Part shown: in pieces, positions 16,940 through 24,407 of the stretch
Numbering within the stretch: position 1 is the stretch's first letter
How the letters are laid out: the number at the start of each line of letters is the position of its first letter
Origin: Microcaldota archaeon
Lineage (GTDB): Archaea; Micrarchaeota; Micrarchaeia; Micrarchaeales; CABMGC01
DNA length: 35,190 nucleotides
NCBI GenBank assembly: GCA_021848095.1
Contig: JAJZMZ010000031.1
Span: forward strand, 1-35,190
Direction of reading: 5' to 3'
Notes under the pieces: model-generated
Told to the model about the DNA's origin: nothing
Databases searched by the model: none
Seen by the model: the letters and a program-made list of their open reading frames with translations, nothing else
Made by a program: the position numbers and the translations under genes

Positions 16940-17561
16940 ATTGATTTCTAACCTTAGATCTTTTAATAGCTAATAACTCATTATGTGGTATTGTGATTGG
17001 AGTTCCAACATCTACATTTAATGTTCTGAATAACTGAAGTTGTTTTTCAGACATCTTAGTGCCTCCTTCAATTTTAATATTTCCTAAACCGGAGTTTGTT
17101 AAAATTTCGTCAGCAAATTTTATACCAGAAATGTCCATATGTCCAAATGTTAACCCATTTCCTTTAACTGTGCAAAGCTCAATCTCAAGTCCAGATATAT
17201 TTGAGTGTTGTAAATCAAGACCATTTATGTTTGTACAGTACATTCTACCACCATTGATAGTTAAAACACACGCTTCTACATTTTCAAGATATGAGAATAG
17301 AAAATTTGGATCTTCGAATGTAGAACCTGATAGATTAGAATTACGTATTCTCACATTATTAAAAATAATATTATCAAATACTGTATTCATACATTTAATT
17401 TTTTCTAAAACTATTGGCTTTGATATTGCATTTTCATCACAAATTTCAAACCTTCCACCTCTAACTAATAAATTGCTGAAATCTCTTTTCCCATTTTTAT
17501 ATAACTCTAAGAACTCATTTGCAGAGGTTCCAGTTTTAACTCTATTTGTATATGACCCCAA
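16926..17561 (-). CDS. Hypothetical protein, pentapeptide/beta-helix-like
   Basis: A 211-residue protein I do not recognise by name. Residues 30-160 contain spaced repeats of about 20 residues with alternating hydrophobic and N/S/G positions (IIFNNVRIRNSNLSGSTF, INGLDLQHSNISGLEIE, GLTFGHMDISGIKF), resembling a right-handed beta-helix of the pentapeptide-repeat kind. It has no signal peptide or membrane helix, so it is probably cytoplasmic. The start is TTG with GGTG-GAAAA-TTG spacing, which supports it being translated. It ends 14 bp inside the converging HAD gene. Confidence 0.6.
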   Translation of the reverse strand: MGSYTNRVKTGTSANEFLELYKNGKRDFSNLLVRGGRFEICDENAISKPIVLEKIKCMNTVFDNIIFNNVRIRNSNLSGSTFEDPNFLFSYLENVEACVLTINGGRMYCTNINGLDLQHSNISGLEIELCTVKGNGLTFGHMDISGIKFADEILTNSGLGNIKIEGGTKMSEKQLQLFRTLNVDVGTPITIPHNELLAIKRSKVRNQFNYS

Positions 17562-17651
17562 TTTTCCACCAATATATGTTGAAATGTTTATTTATTTAAG
17601 CTTTTTCTTCAACTATGGTTTACGTTTAAACAAAACCCTAAAAAAGATAAC

Positions 17652-17660
17652 TTTATAAAT
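17652..17660 (+). promoter_or_regulatory. TATA box for the TRAM-protein gene
   Basis: TTTATAAAT preceded by AAAAAAGATAAC, a good archaeal TATA/BRE-like arrangement. It predicts a transcript start near 17685 and a leader of about 30 nt containing the GAGG at 17707-17710 before ATG 17718. Confidence 0.5.
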
Positions 17661-17717
17661 GAATAAGAGCAAAATATTAGCTATGTAGAAAGCATAAGCT
17701 ACTACAGAGGAAACAAA

Positions 17718-18011
17718 ATGTCAGAAGAATTTGAAGGAAATGAAGAAAGAAGAGATATGCCAAGAGGAGAAGGTAGAGACAGACAGAGAGGAGGAAGATC
17801 AGGTATGAAACCTAATTACTTCCTACCTAAGCCAGTTAAGGTCGGTGATGAAATCGAATTAACCATAGAAGCAACAGCTTCAAAAGGTGACGGAATAGCG
17901 AAAAAAGACGGTTATGTAGTTTTTGTAAAAGACGCAAAACAAGGACAAACTGTCAAAGTAAAAATAAGTGAAGTTAGAGCAAGATTTGCAATTGGAGAAA
18001 TAATCGCGTAA
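17718..18011 (+). CDS. TRAM-domain RNA-binding protein
   Basis: A 97-residue protein made of a charged, Arg/Gly/Glu-rich tail (1-35) and a TRAM domain (about 38-97: VKVGDEIELTIEATASKGDGIAKKDG... then VFVKDAKQGQTVKVKI, RFAIGEI). Stand-alone TRAM proteins are abundant in archaea and are proposed RNA chaperones resembling cold-shock proteins. It has its own promoter and a clear GAGG Shine-Dalgarno. T-rich sequence at 18045-18075 probably ends the transcript. Confidence 0.9.
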   Translation: MSEEFEGNEERRDMPRGEGRDRQRGGRSGMKPNYFLPKPVKVGDEIELTIEATASKGDGIAKKDGYVVFVKDAKQGQTVKVKISEVRARFAIGEIIA

Positions 18012-18039
18012 TGAAATTTTAATAATAACGCTAAAATAG

Positions 18040-18075
18040 TTTATTAGTTTTTTATTTCTATTTTTTATTCATATT
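18040..18075 (+). terminator. T-rich terminator after the TRAM gene
   Basis: Downstream of the TRAM stop the plus strand has several T runs (AGTTTTTTATTTCTATTTTTTATTC in pieces) without a strong hairpin, the usual form of archaeal intrinsic termination. It precedes the promoter of the winged-helix gene. Confidence 0.45.
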
Positions 18076-18157
18076 TTTGTCGTGTGAAAACCGACATAAA
18101 ACCTACCGCTCTGAAAAATAATATATATTTATTTTTTCATAGTATCTTTGTGTTAAA

Positions 18158-19057
18158 ATGGGAAAAACATTTGAAACGAAGAAAAGAATTTTAGATCTAC
18201 TAAAAAAGAAAAATATGACAGTTACTGAAATTTCTGAGCAACTTAATTTATCTCATGCTACTGTCAGTCAACATATGTCAGAGCTACAAAAAGCTGGAGC
18301 TATTGAAAAGATAGACAATGAGCATTATAAAAAAATGACCTACTATAAAGTAAGTGAAAATCAAAATGGATTTTTAATGAAGTATGCTCTTGGAATTATA
18401 GGGATAATACTGGTTTTAGGAGTAGTGATTTATTTAAGTGGAGTTTATACAAATACTCCAATTATTAATACATCTGGACAAAATCCACACAATACTTCTT
18501 CTAACTTAACTTCAAAAAATACAAATACAACATTAAAGAATGCAAGTATTATAAGTAATGAAACTCCAATTTCAGTATCTGGTTCAAGTGCTGCGATTGC
18601 ATGTCCAATGTTATTTTATGAATTAACAGGAAATGTAAAAAATAGTGGCAATTATACAGTAAATGGTACACAGAGTACTTACAAAGATTTTGTATTGGGT
18701 AAAAATACTACAACAATATTCAATATAGAAGAAAACTTTAGCAATGTGTTTAATGAAAGTGATTCCTCACTTTATAATAGACAACATTACGTACATATGA
18801 ATCAAATAAACAATGTTTTCAACTCTTCGGAGATTGTAGGAATTTATGGAAAATTCTCCGATACAAATTACACCGTAAAAAACAATGAAAGAATAAACTT
18901 TAATTTAACTGTACAAGTAGGAGAAAACGCAACTGAAAACACATACATGGTTCATATAGACGGGCCTTGCGGAGGAGGAGTAAAACCATTCTTAATAACA
19001 GTAGGAAATAAACCATACACAGGAAATGTAACGGCTACTGCAATGCCATACGCTTAA
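18158..19057 (+). CDS. Membrane-anchored winged-helix protein with extracellular domain
   Basis: A 299-residue single-pass protein. Residues 1-65 form an ArsR/MarR-like winged helix (VTEISEQLNLSHATVSQHMSELQKAGAIEKI, then a wing with YKKMTYYKV). A transmembrane helix spans about 74-96. The remaining ~200 residues are outside the cell, with about 15 N-x-S/T sequons and two cysteines (ACPMLF, GPCGGG) that could form a disulfide. I recognise no ectodomain family. The layout suggests a one-component regulator that senses an external signal and binds DNA at the membrane; that is inference. TATA-like ATATATATTTATTTT lies about 35 nt upstream, and TGTG-TTAAA-ATG fits the local start rule. Confidence 0.75.
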   Translation: MGKTFETKKRILDLLKKKNMTVTEISEQLNLSHATVSQHMSELQKAGAIEKIDNEHYKKMTYYKVSENQNGFLMKYALGIIGIILVLGVVIYLSGVYTNTPIINTSGQNPHNTSSNLTSKNTNTTLKNASIISNETPISVSGSSAAIACPMLFYELTGNVKNSGNYTVNGTQSTYKDFVLGKNTTTIFNIEENFSNVFNESDSSLYNRQHYVHMNQINNVFNSSEIVGIYGKFSDTNYTVKNNERINFNLTVQVGENATENTYMVHIDGPCGGGVKPFLITVGNKPYTGNVTATAMPYA

Positions 19058-19065
19058 ATATAAAG

Positions 19066-19138
19066 TGCGAGCGCCGGGATTTGGACCCGGGTTCTTGCCT
19101 TGGCAAGGCAAAGTCCTACCAGGCTAGACTACGCTCGC
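19066..19138 (-). tRNA. tRNA-Gly (anticodon GCC)
   Basis: A 73-nt cloverleaf on the minus strand: acceptor GCGAGCG/CGCTCGC, T8-A9, D-stem GTCT/GGAC with loop AGCCTGGTA, anticodon stem TTGCC/GGCAA with loop TTGCCAA (anticodon GCC), 4-nt variable region, T-stem CCGGG/CCCGG with loop TCCAAAT, and discriminator A73 as in archaeal tRNA-Gly. CCA is not encoded and there is no intron. Position 55 is C where T is usual. Two further bases each side can pair (GT/AC). It lies antisense in the gap between two plus-strand genes. Confidence 0.95.
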
Positions 19139-19170
19139 ACAAAATTAAGCAGATATTGTTTGTATTAAAA

Positions 19171-19179
19171 AAATATAAA
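19171..19179 (-). promoter_or_regulatory. TATA box for tRNA-Gly
   Basis: Minus strand TTTATATTT, 33-41 nt before the mature tRNA 5' end. It fits an archaeal promoter with a short 5' leader removed by RNase P. Confidence 0.5.
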
Positions 19180-19236
19180 CCTTTGTAAAAAAGAAAACAA
19201 TTTAAAAGTTAATATTCATGAATAATAGATGATAAG

Positions 19237-19938
19237 ATGAAAACAGAACATATTACTACATTAATAGCTATAATAGCGATATTAGTTTTGGGATTAGCAT
19301 TATGGATTTCAATACTTTACCCTAGTGGAGGTATTGCCCAGAAAATGCAAGGAAGTACAATAAAGGTAACAGCTACAGGAAGTGTTTCACAGTATCCCGC
19401 AGTAGGAGTAATCTATGCTACAATAAATGGTAGTGGAAAAACTACAGCAATAGCAAATGATAATCTTTCACTAGCTTATGCAAATCTTAATTCCAGTGTC
19501 TTCCAATATATAGGTAAAAACTCTAGTAATATACAAACACAATATTATTACACATCTAAGGTATACAATGAAAGTAGATATCAAGCTATTGAGAATGTAA
19601 AAATTACATTGAGTTCTTCTAAAAATATATCAGATGTATTGAACATATTAGCCAGTATAAATAATGTTCAGGTTACACAAGCAAGTGCAAAGCTTTCTGA
19701 TTCGCAGATTCAAAGTATGAGAAGCTCAGCACTTAGTTTAGCTTTAGAAAATGCAACACAACAAGCAGAAACATTATCAAATAATGCAACGTTAGTTGTT
19801 CAAAACATTACAGTAGGCCAAGCAGTAATGCCTGTTTTCCCAACTGTTTCATTAAGCACAGCAAAGAGTTACCCGACAGTATTTTCATATGGAAATCAAG
19901 GCTTAACTGAAACTGTAACTGTTATTTTTGCACATTGA
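19237..19938 (+). CDS. SIMPL-domain (DUF541) exported protein
   Basis: A 233-residue protein with one N-terminal transmembrane/signal segment (about 8-29) and a SIMPL/DUF541 domain outside the membrane: IKVTATGSVSQYPAVG, then IQTQYYYTSKVYNESRYQAIENVKITL and the helical SQIQSMRSSALSLALENATQQAETLS. Relatives are linked to envelope stress and oxidative-stress defence, but no precise activity is established. It has several N-glycosylation sequons. It sits 3' of tRNA-Gly and upstream of L10e, apparently as its own unit. Confidence 0.82.
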   Translation: MKTEHITTLIAIIAILVLGLALWISILYPSGGIAQKMQGSTIKVTATGSVSQYPAVGVIYATINGSGKTTAIANDNLSLAYANLNSSVFQYIGKNSSNIQTQYYYTSKVYNESRYQAIENVKITLSSSKNISDVLNILASINNVQVTQASAKLSDSQIQSMRSSALSLALENATQQAETLSNNATLVVQNITVGQAVMPVFPTVSLSTAKSYPTVFSYGNQGLTETVTVIFAH

Positions 19939-20072
19939 ATATAAAAATAATATTAAGTATTTAAAAAGTACAAATGAGAATAATAGTTAATACAAACAAA
20001 ACAATAGAAATACTTTTATATCTTTCAAGCAATAAATATACACATTAAATTAAGTATTATACGGTGTTTTAT

Positions 20073-20600
20073 ATGAAATTAAGACCAGCAAGAACAATGA
20101 GATCCTTAAATAGTCAAGCATGGAGTAGATACTCAGTTAAAAAACCTAGAAAGAATTATGTTAAGGCATTGCCACACACAAGTCTTTTAGTTTTTAGAAT
20201 GGGAGATGAAAGTAAGCAGTATGATTTAGTTTTAACATTAAATGCTGATCAATACATACAATTAAGATCAAATGCATTAGAATCAGCAAGATTAGTTGCA
20301 AACAAGCATCTTGAAAGAAAGTTACAAGGACAGTACTTCTTTAGAATTGTAACATACCCACATATGGTAATACGTGAAAAGAAAAGAGCTACAGGTGCAG
20401 GAGCAGACAGATTATCACAAGGTATGTCTATGTCTTTCGGAAGACCAGTTTCAGTAGCTGCAAGAATAGGAAAAGGAAAACCGGTTCTTGAGGTAAGAAT
20501 AACAACAAACAACAGAGCAGTAGCAAAAGAGGCATTAAAAAGAGCAGCTGCTAAGCTTTCAGGTTCTTACACAATACAAACAAGACCTTTCAGCAAGTAA
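20073..20600 (+). CDS. rpl10e: Ribosomal protein L10e (uL16)
   Basis: Large-subunit protein near the A-site tRNA and the peptidyl transferase centre. The start MKLRPARTMRSLNSQAWSR, the loop RATGAGADRLSQGMSMSFGRP and the EVRITTNNRAVAKEALKRAAAKL block are typical of archaeal/eukaryotic L10e. ATG 20073 is chosen over an in-frame GTG at 20064, since that GTG is part of the Shine-Dalgarno (GGTG-TTTTAT-ATG). Length 175 matches the family. It stands alone here, not in a ribosomal operon. Confidence 0.95.
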   Translation: MKLRPARTMRSLNSQAWSRYSVKKPRKNYVKALPHTSLLVFRMGDESKQYDLVLTLNADQYIQLRSNALESARLVANKHLERKLQGQYFFRIVTYPHMVIREKKRATGAGADRLSQGMSMSFGRPVSVAARIGKGKPVLEVRITTNNRAVAKEALKRAAAKLSGSYTIQTRPFSK

Positions 20601-20634
20601 TTGCTGAATACTTTTTTTAAAAATTAATTGTTTT
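20601..20634. terminator. T/A-rich intergenic between converging L10e and idi
   Basis: A 34-nt gap with T runs on the plus strand (ACTTTTTTTAAAAA) and, beyond it, T runs on the minus strand. It probably serves as terminator for L10e; for idi I see no distinct element. Confidence 0.35.
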
Positions 20635-21195
20635 TCAGATCTTTGTTTTTTTAGAATCTTGCTTTTTATTTATAGTATCTAACTTATCCATGTTCTTTGC
20701 TACTTCATAAATCATTAATCTAAGCCAAGGAGTAAAGTTTTCTGGTGAGTTCTTAATCTCTTTTTGCAGCTCAGGAATAGAGATCCATTTCCAATCACAA
20801 GCTTCTTCTTTATTTAAAGAAGGTTTTCCAGTAAACTTACCAAAAACTATGTGATCATACTCATTTTCAGTTAAGCCTTTTTCAACATAAGCTTGATATG
20901 GAAAGTTAAAAACTTCGTGAAGATCACAATCAAATCCCATTTCTTCTTTTAAACGTCGATGTGCCGCATCTAATGTAGACTCTCCGACTCTTTGATGACT
21001 ACAGCATGCATTTGTCCATTTTCCAGGAGTATGATACTTTGTAAGTGCTCTTCTTTGAAGCATCGTTTCATTATTATCGTTAAAAACAAATACTGAAAAT
21101 GCTCTGTGCCACTTTCCCCCATTTTGATGCGCAGCTAACTTCTCCATTGTTCCGATTTGATTATCGTCTTTATCTACAAGTATTACTTCTTCCAT
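20635..21195 (-). CDS. idi: Isopentenyl-diphosphate isomerase, type I (Nudix)
   Basis: Interconverts IPP and DMAPP for isoprenoid lipids. It has the type I hallmarks: WHRAFSVFVF, the catalytic cysteine in WTNACCSH (C65 most likely), the Nudix segment LDAAHRRLKEEMGF and the metal/catalytic Glu in TENEYDH (near 110-113), then WKWIS. Most archaea use the unrelated flavin-dependent type II enzyme, so type I is notable. The last ~20 residues are Lys-rich. The start has AGGTA-CTAAA-ATG. Divergent from dph2, with a TATA-like stretch about 21225-21245. Confidence 0.92.
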   Translation of the reverse strand: MEEVILVDKDDNQIGTMEKLAAHQNGGKWHRAFSVFVFNDNNETMLQRRALTKYHTPGKWTNACCSHQRVGESTLDAAHRRLKEEMGFDCDLHEVFNFPYQAYVEKGLTENEYDHIVFGKFTGKPSLNKEEACDWKWISIPELQKEIKNSPENFTPWLRLMIYEVAKNMDKLDTINKKQDSKKTKI

Positions 21196-21287
21196 TTTAG
21201 TACCTATTAATTTTTAATAATTCTATTCCAATATAAATATATATCTGTAATTATAAACCTTTATGTAGATAAGGCATTAAACGAATA

Positions 21288-22256
21288 ATGCCAAAAGTTT
21301 GTGAGTTATTTATGAAGATACTTTTACAGTTCCCAGAAGGACTTAAACAAAAGGCACTTGAGCATGCAACAAAGTTAGAGAGCGAAGGACATGAAGTATT
21401 TATCTCAGCTTCACCTACATTTGGAGCATGTGACCTTGCTATAGATGAAGCAAAGAATATAGGTGCAGAAAAATTAATTCATTTTGGACATGCAGAGTTC
21501 CATAAAGTAGACTTTAATGTAGAGTATATTGATTATAGATATGACGCTCCAATGGACAAGTTACCTGAATCATTGAAGTTTTTGGAAAACTTTAAAACAA
21601 TAGGTTTAATGACTACAATTCAACATATACATCAATTAGAAAGCGTTAAAAAGTTCTATGAAGATCATGGAAAAAAAGTAGTAATAGGGAAACCTTATGG
21701 TTTTGCAAAGAAAACAGGTCAGGTACTAGGATGTGACATTGGAAGCGCAGCCAGTATAGATAGAGAGGTTGAAGCGCTAGTTTACTTCGGTGGAGGCTTA
21801 TTCCACCCATTAGGAGCTTTATTGCACACTAAGAAACCATTCCTACTTGTAGAGCCATTTAACAACACCATAGAGTTCATAGATCGATACAGAGATATTT
21901 ACGCTAGAAAAAGCAGGGGAAAGATAATCGCTTCGCTAGACGTAAAGAAAGTAGGTATTCTAGTCAGCACTAAGAACGGACAGCACAATATGAACTTAGC
22001 AAAAGTGCTAAAAAACAAGCTAGAAAAAGAAGGCATAACCGCAGGAATACTAGTATCAAACAACTTTGACTTTGAGTCTATAAACAACATGATGGAGTTC
22101 GATGCTTTCGTAAACACAGCTTGCCCTAGAATAGCAATAGATGATATAGACAGGACCATAAAGCCACTTCTAAGCGCTAATGAGATAATGGAGGTATTAA
22201 AGCTAAGAAACGAAAGAAAGGCACTCAGAGAAGTAGCTTCAAACAGCAATCAATAA
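21288..22256 (+). CDS. dph2: Diphthamide biosynthesis protein Dph2 (radical-type 3-amino-3-carboxypropyl transferase)
   Basis: First enzyme of diphthamide formation on elongation factor 2, moving the aminocarboxypropyl group of SAM to the target histidine via a 4Fe-4S cluster. The three cluster cysteines are visible: C48 (FGACDLA), C149 (VLGCDIG) and C279 (NTACPR), along with HFGHAEFH and TTIQHIHQLE. Compared with other archaeal Dph2 it lacks about 20 N-terminal residues and a C-terminal tail. Start uncertain: ATG 21288 lies about 30 nt after ATTATAAACC, while ATG 21312 follows a GTGAG Shine-Dalgarno-like site. It ends one base before the stop of the converging exported-protein gene. Confidence 0.92.
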   Translation: MPKVCELFMKILLQFPEGLKQKALEHATKLESEGHEVFISASPTFGACDLAIDEAKNIGAEKLIHFGHAEFHKVDFNVEYIDYRYDAPMDKLPESLKFLENFKTIGLMTTIQHIHQLESVKKFYEDHGKKVVIGKPYGFAKKTGQVLGCDIGSAASIDREVEALVYFGGGLFHPLGALLHTKKPFLLVEPFNNTIEFIDRYRDIYARKSRGKIIASLDVKKVGILVSTKNGQHNMNLAKVLKNKLEKEGITAGILVSNNFDFESINNMMEFDAFVNTACPRIAIDDIDRTIKPLLSANEIMEVLKLRNERKALREVASNSNQ

Positions 22257-22898
22257 TTAAACAGATTGTGCCTTAAACTTAGCTATTTCTGAAACATAAG
22301 TTGTGTTACTACCTTTTAAACGAAATAGAGCCCATATATTTCCAGCTATATTAACTCCTTTTGGTAACTTGGGTTTTATTGCAGGTACAGTTACTGTTAT
22401 CTGTTCACTGTTTGATACATTTACTACATTTACAGATTCTGAAAGATTAACTATTCCTTCTTTAGGTGTTGGTGCTGTTGTTGAGTTAAGAAGAAATATT
22501 TGAGCTGAAGCCCAGTTTGCATACTGAGTTTCACTAAATGTAAAGGTAAGATTTCCAGTAGTACTTGATAAGAATAAATTTGAACAGGTAAAACCACCAA
22601 ACGCGGTGCAGTTTGAAAATATATTGTTTGTTGTAGTACTTTCTTGACAATTTCCAGGAGTAATGAGGGTTTGTGATTGTGAACATGAAACTGTTGTGTA
22701 ATATCCAGTAGTAACAACAGTTGTGACTACCAAAGAACTTGAGTTTCCTTTAATAGCAGTTAAGTTTGAAGAAGTATTAGAACTTTGTAAAGTAGTGGTT
22801 GTAACAGTTAACTTTGACAATGTATCTTGTATATAAAAGTACATTATTACTACAAAAAGAAGAAGAATAAAGTATGTGATTATAGCTTTCTTGTTCAT
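22257..22898 (-). CDS. Exported single-pass protein, paralogue of the pilin-like head
   Basis: A 213-residue protein with an N-terminal signal anchor (about 5-24) and a Ser/Thr/Asn-rich stalk. The C-terminal domain resembles its two neighbours: FTCSNLFL, AQIFLLNST, IAGNIWALFRLKGSNTTYVSEIAKF line up with FICSNPT, AVFLNST, ISGQIWISY...YAEVGTF. It has many N-glycosylation sequons, so it is probably a cell-surface protein. No enzyme motif is seen. TTTTATATAT about 27 nt upstream of the ATG suggests a leaderless transcript. Confidence 0.65.
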   Translation of the reverse strand: MNKKAIITYFILLLFVVIMYFYIQDTLSKLTVTTTTLQSSNTSSNLTAIKGNSSSLVVTTVVTTGYYTTVSCSQSQTLITPGNCQESTTTNNIFSNCTAFGGFTCSNLFLSSTTGNLTFTFSETQYANWASAQIFLLNSTTAPTPKEGIVNLSESVNVVNVSNSEQITVTVPAIKPKLPKGVNIAGNIWALFRLKGSNTTYVSEIAKFKAQSV

Positions 22899-22965
22899 TT
22901 AATCAGTATAAAGTATCAATTAAGATATATAAAAATAACTATTTAACGAGTTAATTATAAAAAAA

Positions 22966-23014
22966 GAAAATGTGGGCTAAATGCCCAAAAAAGTTAAACT
23001 AAAAGGCGAACTGA
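22966..23014 (-). repeat. 49-bp exact repeat, copy A (3' end of exported paralogue)
   Basis: Identical over 49 bp to 23762-23810 and ending at the base next to the stop codon of the upstream gene in both copies. On the minus strand it holds a 5-bp stem (TGGGC-ATTTA-GCCCA, plus-strand 22973-22987) followed by T-rich sequence, so it looks like a transcription terminator copied with the gene. Confidence 0.85.
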
Positions 23015-23695
23015 TTACCTTGCCGTTCCTGTAAATGTTCCTACTTCTGCGTAATTTAATTGCCCACCTGGTGTTTTTGAATATGAAATCCATATTTGAC
23101 CTGAAATTCCACTTCCTATAGGAGCCTTGACGTTATTATACCATGCAGGTAAATTAATGGTAGATATTGAACCAGCGTACATAGTACCAATTATAATTGA
23201 TTGAGGTGCAGAAGTAGGGAATGGAGTTTGACCAGAATATGTTTCTAATTCAGTTGAGTTAAGGAATACTGCAGTTGCATTATAATAAGTAGAACCAGTT
23301 CCCAATGTTACAGATATTGTTGCACCATTAAATGTTGGATTACTACAAATAAAACCTGATTGTGCCACGCATGTTGTTGGAAGTGATGAACCTCCAAAAA
23401 CACCGAGATAGAAAAGTCCTGCTAAAATAAAGAAGATTGCTCCAACAACTATTACAATTGCCAAAACTATTAAAATAATTATAAGTAAACTTTTTTTACC
23501 CGAATCATTTGGTTTTTTATTCGAGTCAGCTTCTTCTGTTTTAATATCATCATTAGTTGTAGATTTATTATTATTATTGGTAGAAGAACCAGTATTTTTT
23601 TTAATGTTATTAAGTTTATTATTTATATCATTATCATTATTCCATTTAGAAGAGTTTGTGCTTTGGCCAGCAGAATCATCGTAATACGAAGACAT
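23015..23695 (-). CDS. Surface protein: disordered tail, membrane anchor, pilin-like head
   Basis: A protein of about 226 residues: an Asn/Lys/Ser-rich cytoplasmic tail (1-65), one transmembrane helix (about 70-98, LLIIIILIVLAIVIVVGAIF), and a head starting TTCVAQSGFICSNPT that is closely related to the class III protein at 23811-24311 (shared YYN.TAVFLNS, ISGQIWISY, YAEVGTFTG). It has lost the class III signal. Two cysteines in the head may form a disulfide. ATG 23695 is favoured over TTG 23704 because TTTAATAAATA lies about 27 nt upstream. Function unknown; probably surface-exposed. Confidence 0.65.
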   Translation of the reverse strand: MSSYYDDSAGQSTNSSKWNNDNDINNKLNNIKKNTGSSTNNNNKSTTNDDIKTEEADSNKKPNDSGKKSLLIIILIVLAIVIVVGAIFFILAGLFYLGVFGGSSLPTTCVAQSGFICSNPTFNGATISVTLGTGSTYYNATAVFLNSTELETYSGQTPFPTSAPQSIIIGTMYAGSISTINLPAWYNNVKAPIGSGISGQIWISYSKTPGGQLNYAEVGTFTGTAR

Positions 23696-23761
23696 TGTCA
23701 ACAAATAATTACCAAAATATTTATTAAAACATTTTTTATAAAATTAATTAATTATAAAAAA

Positions 23762-23810
23762 GAAAATGTGGGCTAAATGCCCAAAAAAGTTAAACTAAAA
23801 GGCGAACTGA
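23762..23810 (-). repeat. 49-bp exact repeat, copy B (3' end of class III signal-peptide gene)
   Basis: Second copy of the element at 22966-23014, again directly after the stop codon, with the hairpin at 23769-23783 and a following T tract on the minus strand. The two copies lie 796 bp apart, one paralogous gene unit. Confidence 0.85.
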
Positions 23811-24311
23811 CTAAGTTGCCTTTCCTGTAAATGTTCCTACTTCTGCAAAGTTTGTTGATCCTCCGGATGTTGTTTCGTATGAAATCCAGATTTGACCAGA
23901 TATCCCTGTTCCTAGTGTTGCCTTTGCTGAGCTTGAGGTCCATGCTTGTACCTTAGCTGAGTAAGTTGATCCTGCAGGCATAGTTGCTGCTACAATATTT
24001 TGTGTAAGTGCTGAAGGGAATGATGATGAAGCTGCTGAAAATGTTGCTAATTCACTAGAGTTAAGAAATACTGCATTTACATTATAATAAGTAGAACCAG
24101 AGTTTTGTCCTATTGTAAAAGCTATGTTTCCACCGTCGTATGTTGGATTACTACAAATAAAACCAGATTGTGCTACACATGTTGTTGGAAGTGTTGAACC
24201 CCCGAATATTCCAAGTTCGAAAAGCGCTACTAAGACTATAGCTATGATCAATATGGCCCAACCATATGTCATAAGATACTCCATAGCGCTTTGTCCTTTA
24301 AATGATTTCAT
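23811..24311 (-). CDS. Class III signal-peptide (type IV pilin-like) protein
   Basis: The N-terminus MKSFKGQSAMEYLMTYG followed by the hydrophobic WAILIIAIVLVALF is the archaeal class III signal: a prepilin peptidase should cut after KG, leaving a mature protein that begins QSAMEYL and can assemble through its hydrophobic helix. The head (TTCVAQSGFICSNPTY... ISGQIWISYET... AEVGTFTG) is shared with the next genes. ATG 24311 is chosen over the in-frame GTG 24320, which is part of the Shine-Dalgarno (AGTG-ATAGAT-ATG). Likely a pilin or other surface filament subunit. No assembly ATPase or peptidase gene is in the window. Confidence 0.85.
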   Translation of the reverse strand: MKSFKGQSAMEYLMTYGWAILIIAIVLVALFELGIFGGSTLPTTCVAQSGFICSNPTYDGGNIAFTIGQNSGSTYYNVNAVFLNSSELATFSAASSSFPSALTQNIVAATMPAGSTYSAKVQAWTSSSAKATLGTGISGQIWISYETTSGGSTNFAEVGTFTGKAT

Positions 24312-24407
24312 ATCTATCACTTTAAATACATTGAAAATATAACGATAGCAACATATTTAAATATTCCTTTTTAAATTGACGCTTTAATACAACCATTAAT
24401 TACCAAC

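Noticed and set aside
19065-19140. tRNA-Gly with a 5'-GTGCGAG acceptor and discriminator U73 (bacterial-like)
   Set aside because: That register misplaces T8-A9 and the D-stem. The correct acceptor is GCGAGCG/CGCTCGC with archaeal A73.
22966-23810. Insertion sequence or mobile-element ends
   Set aside because: The direct repeats sit exactly at stop codons of paralogous genes, with no transposase or inverted termini; tandem gene duplication explains them.
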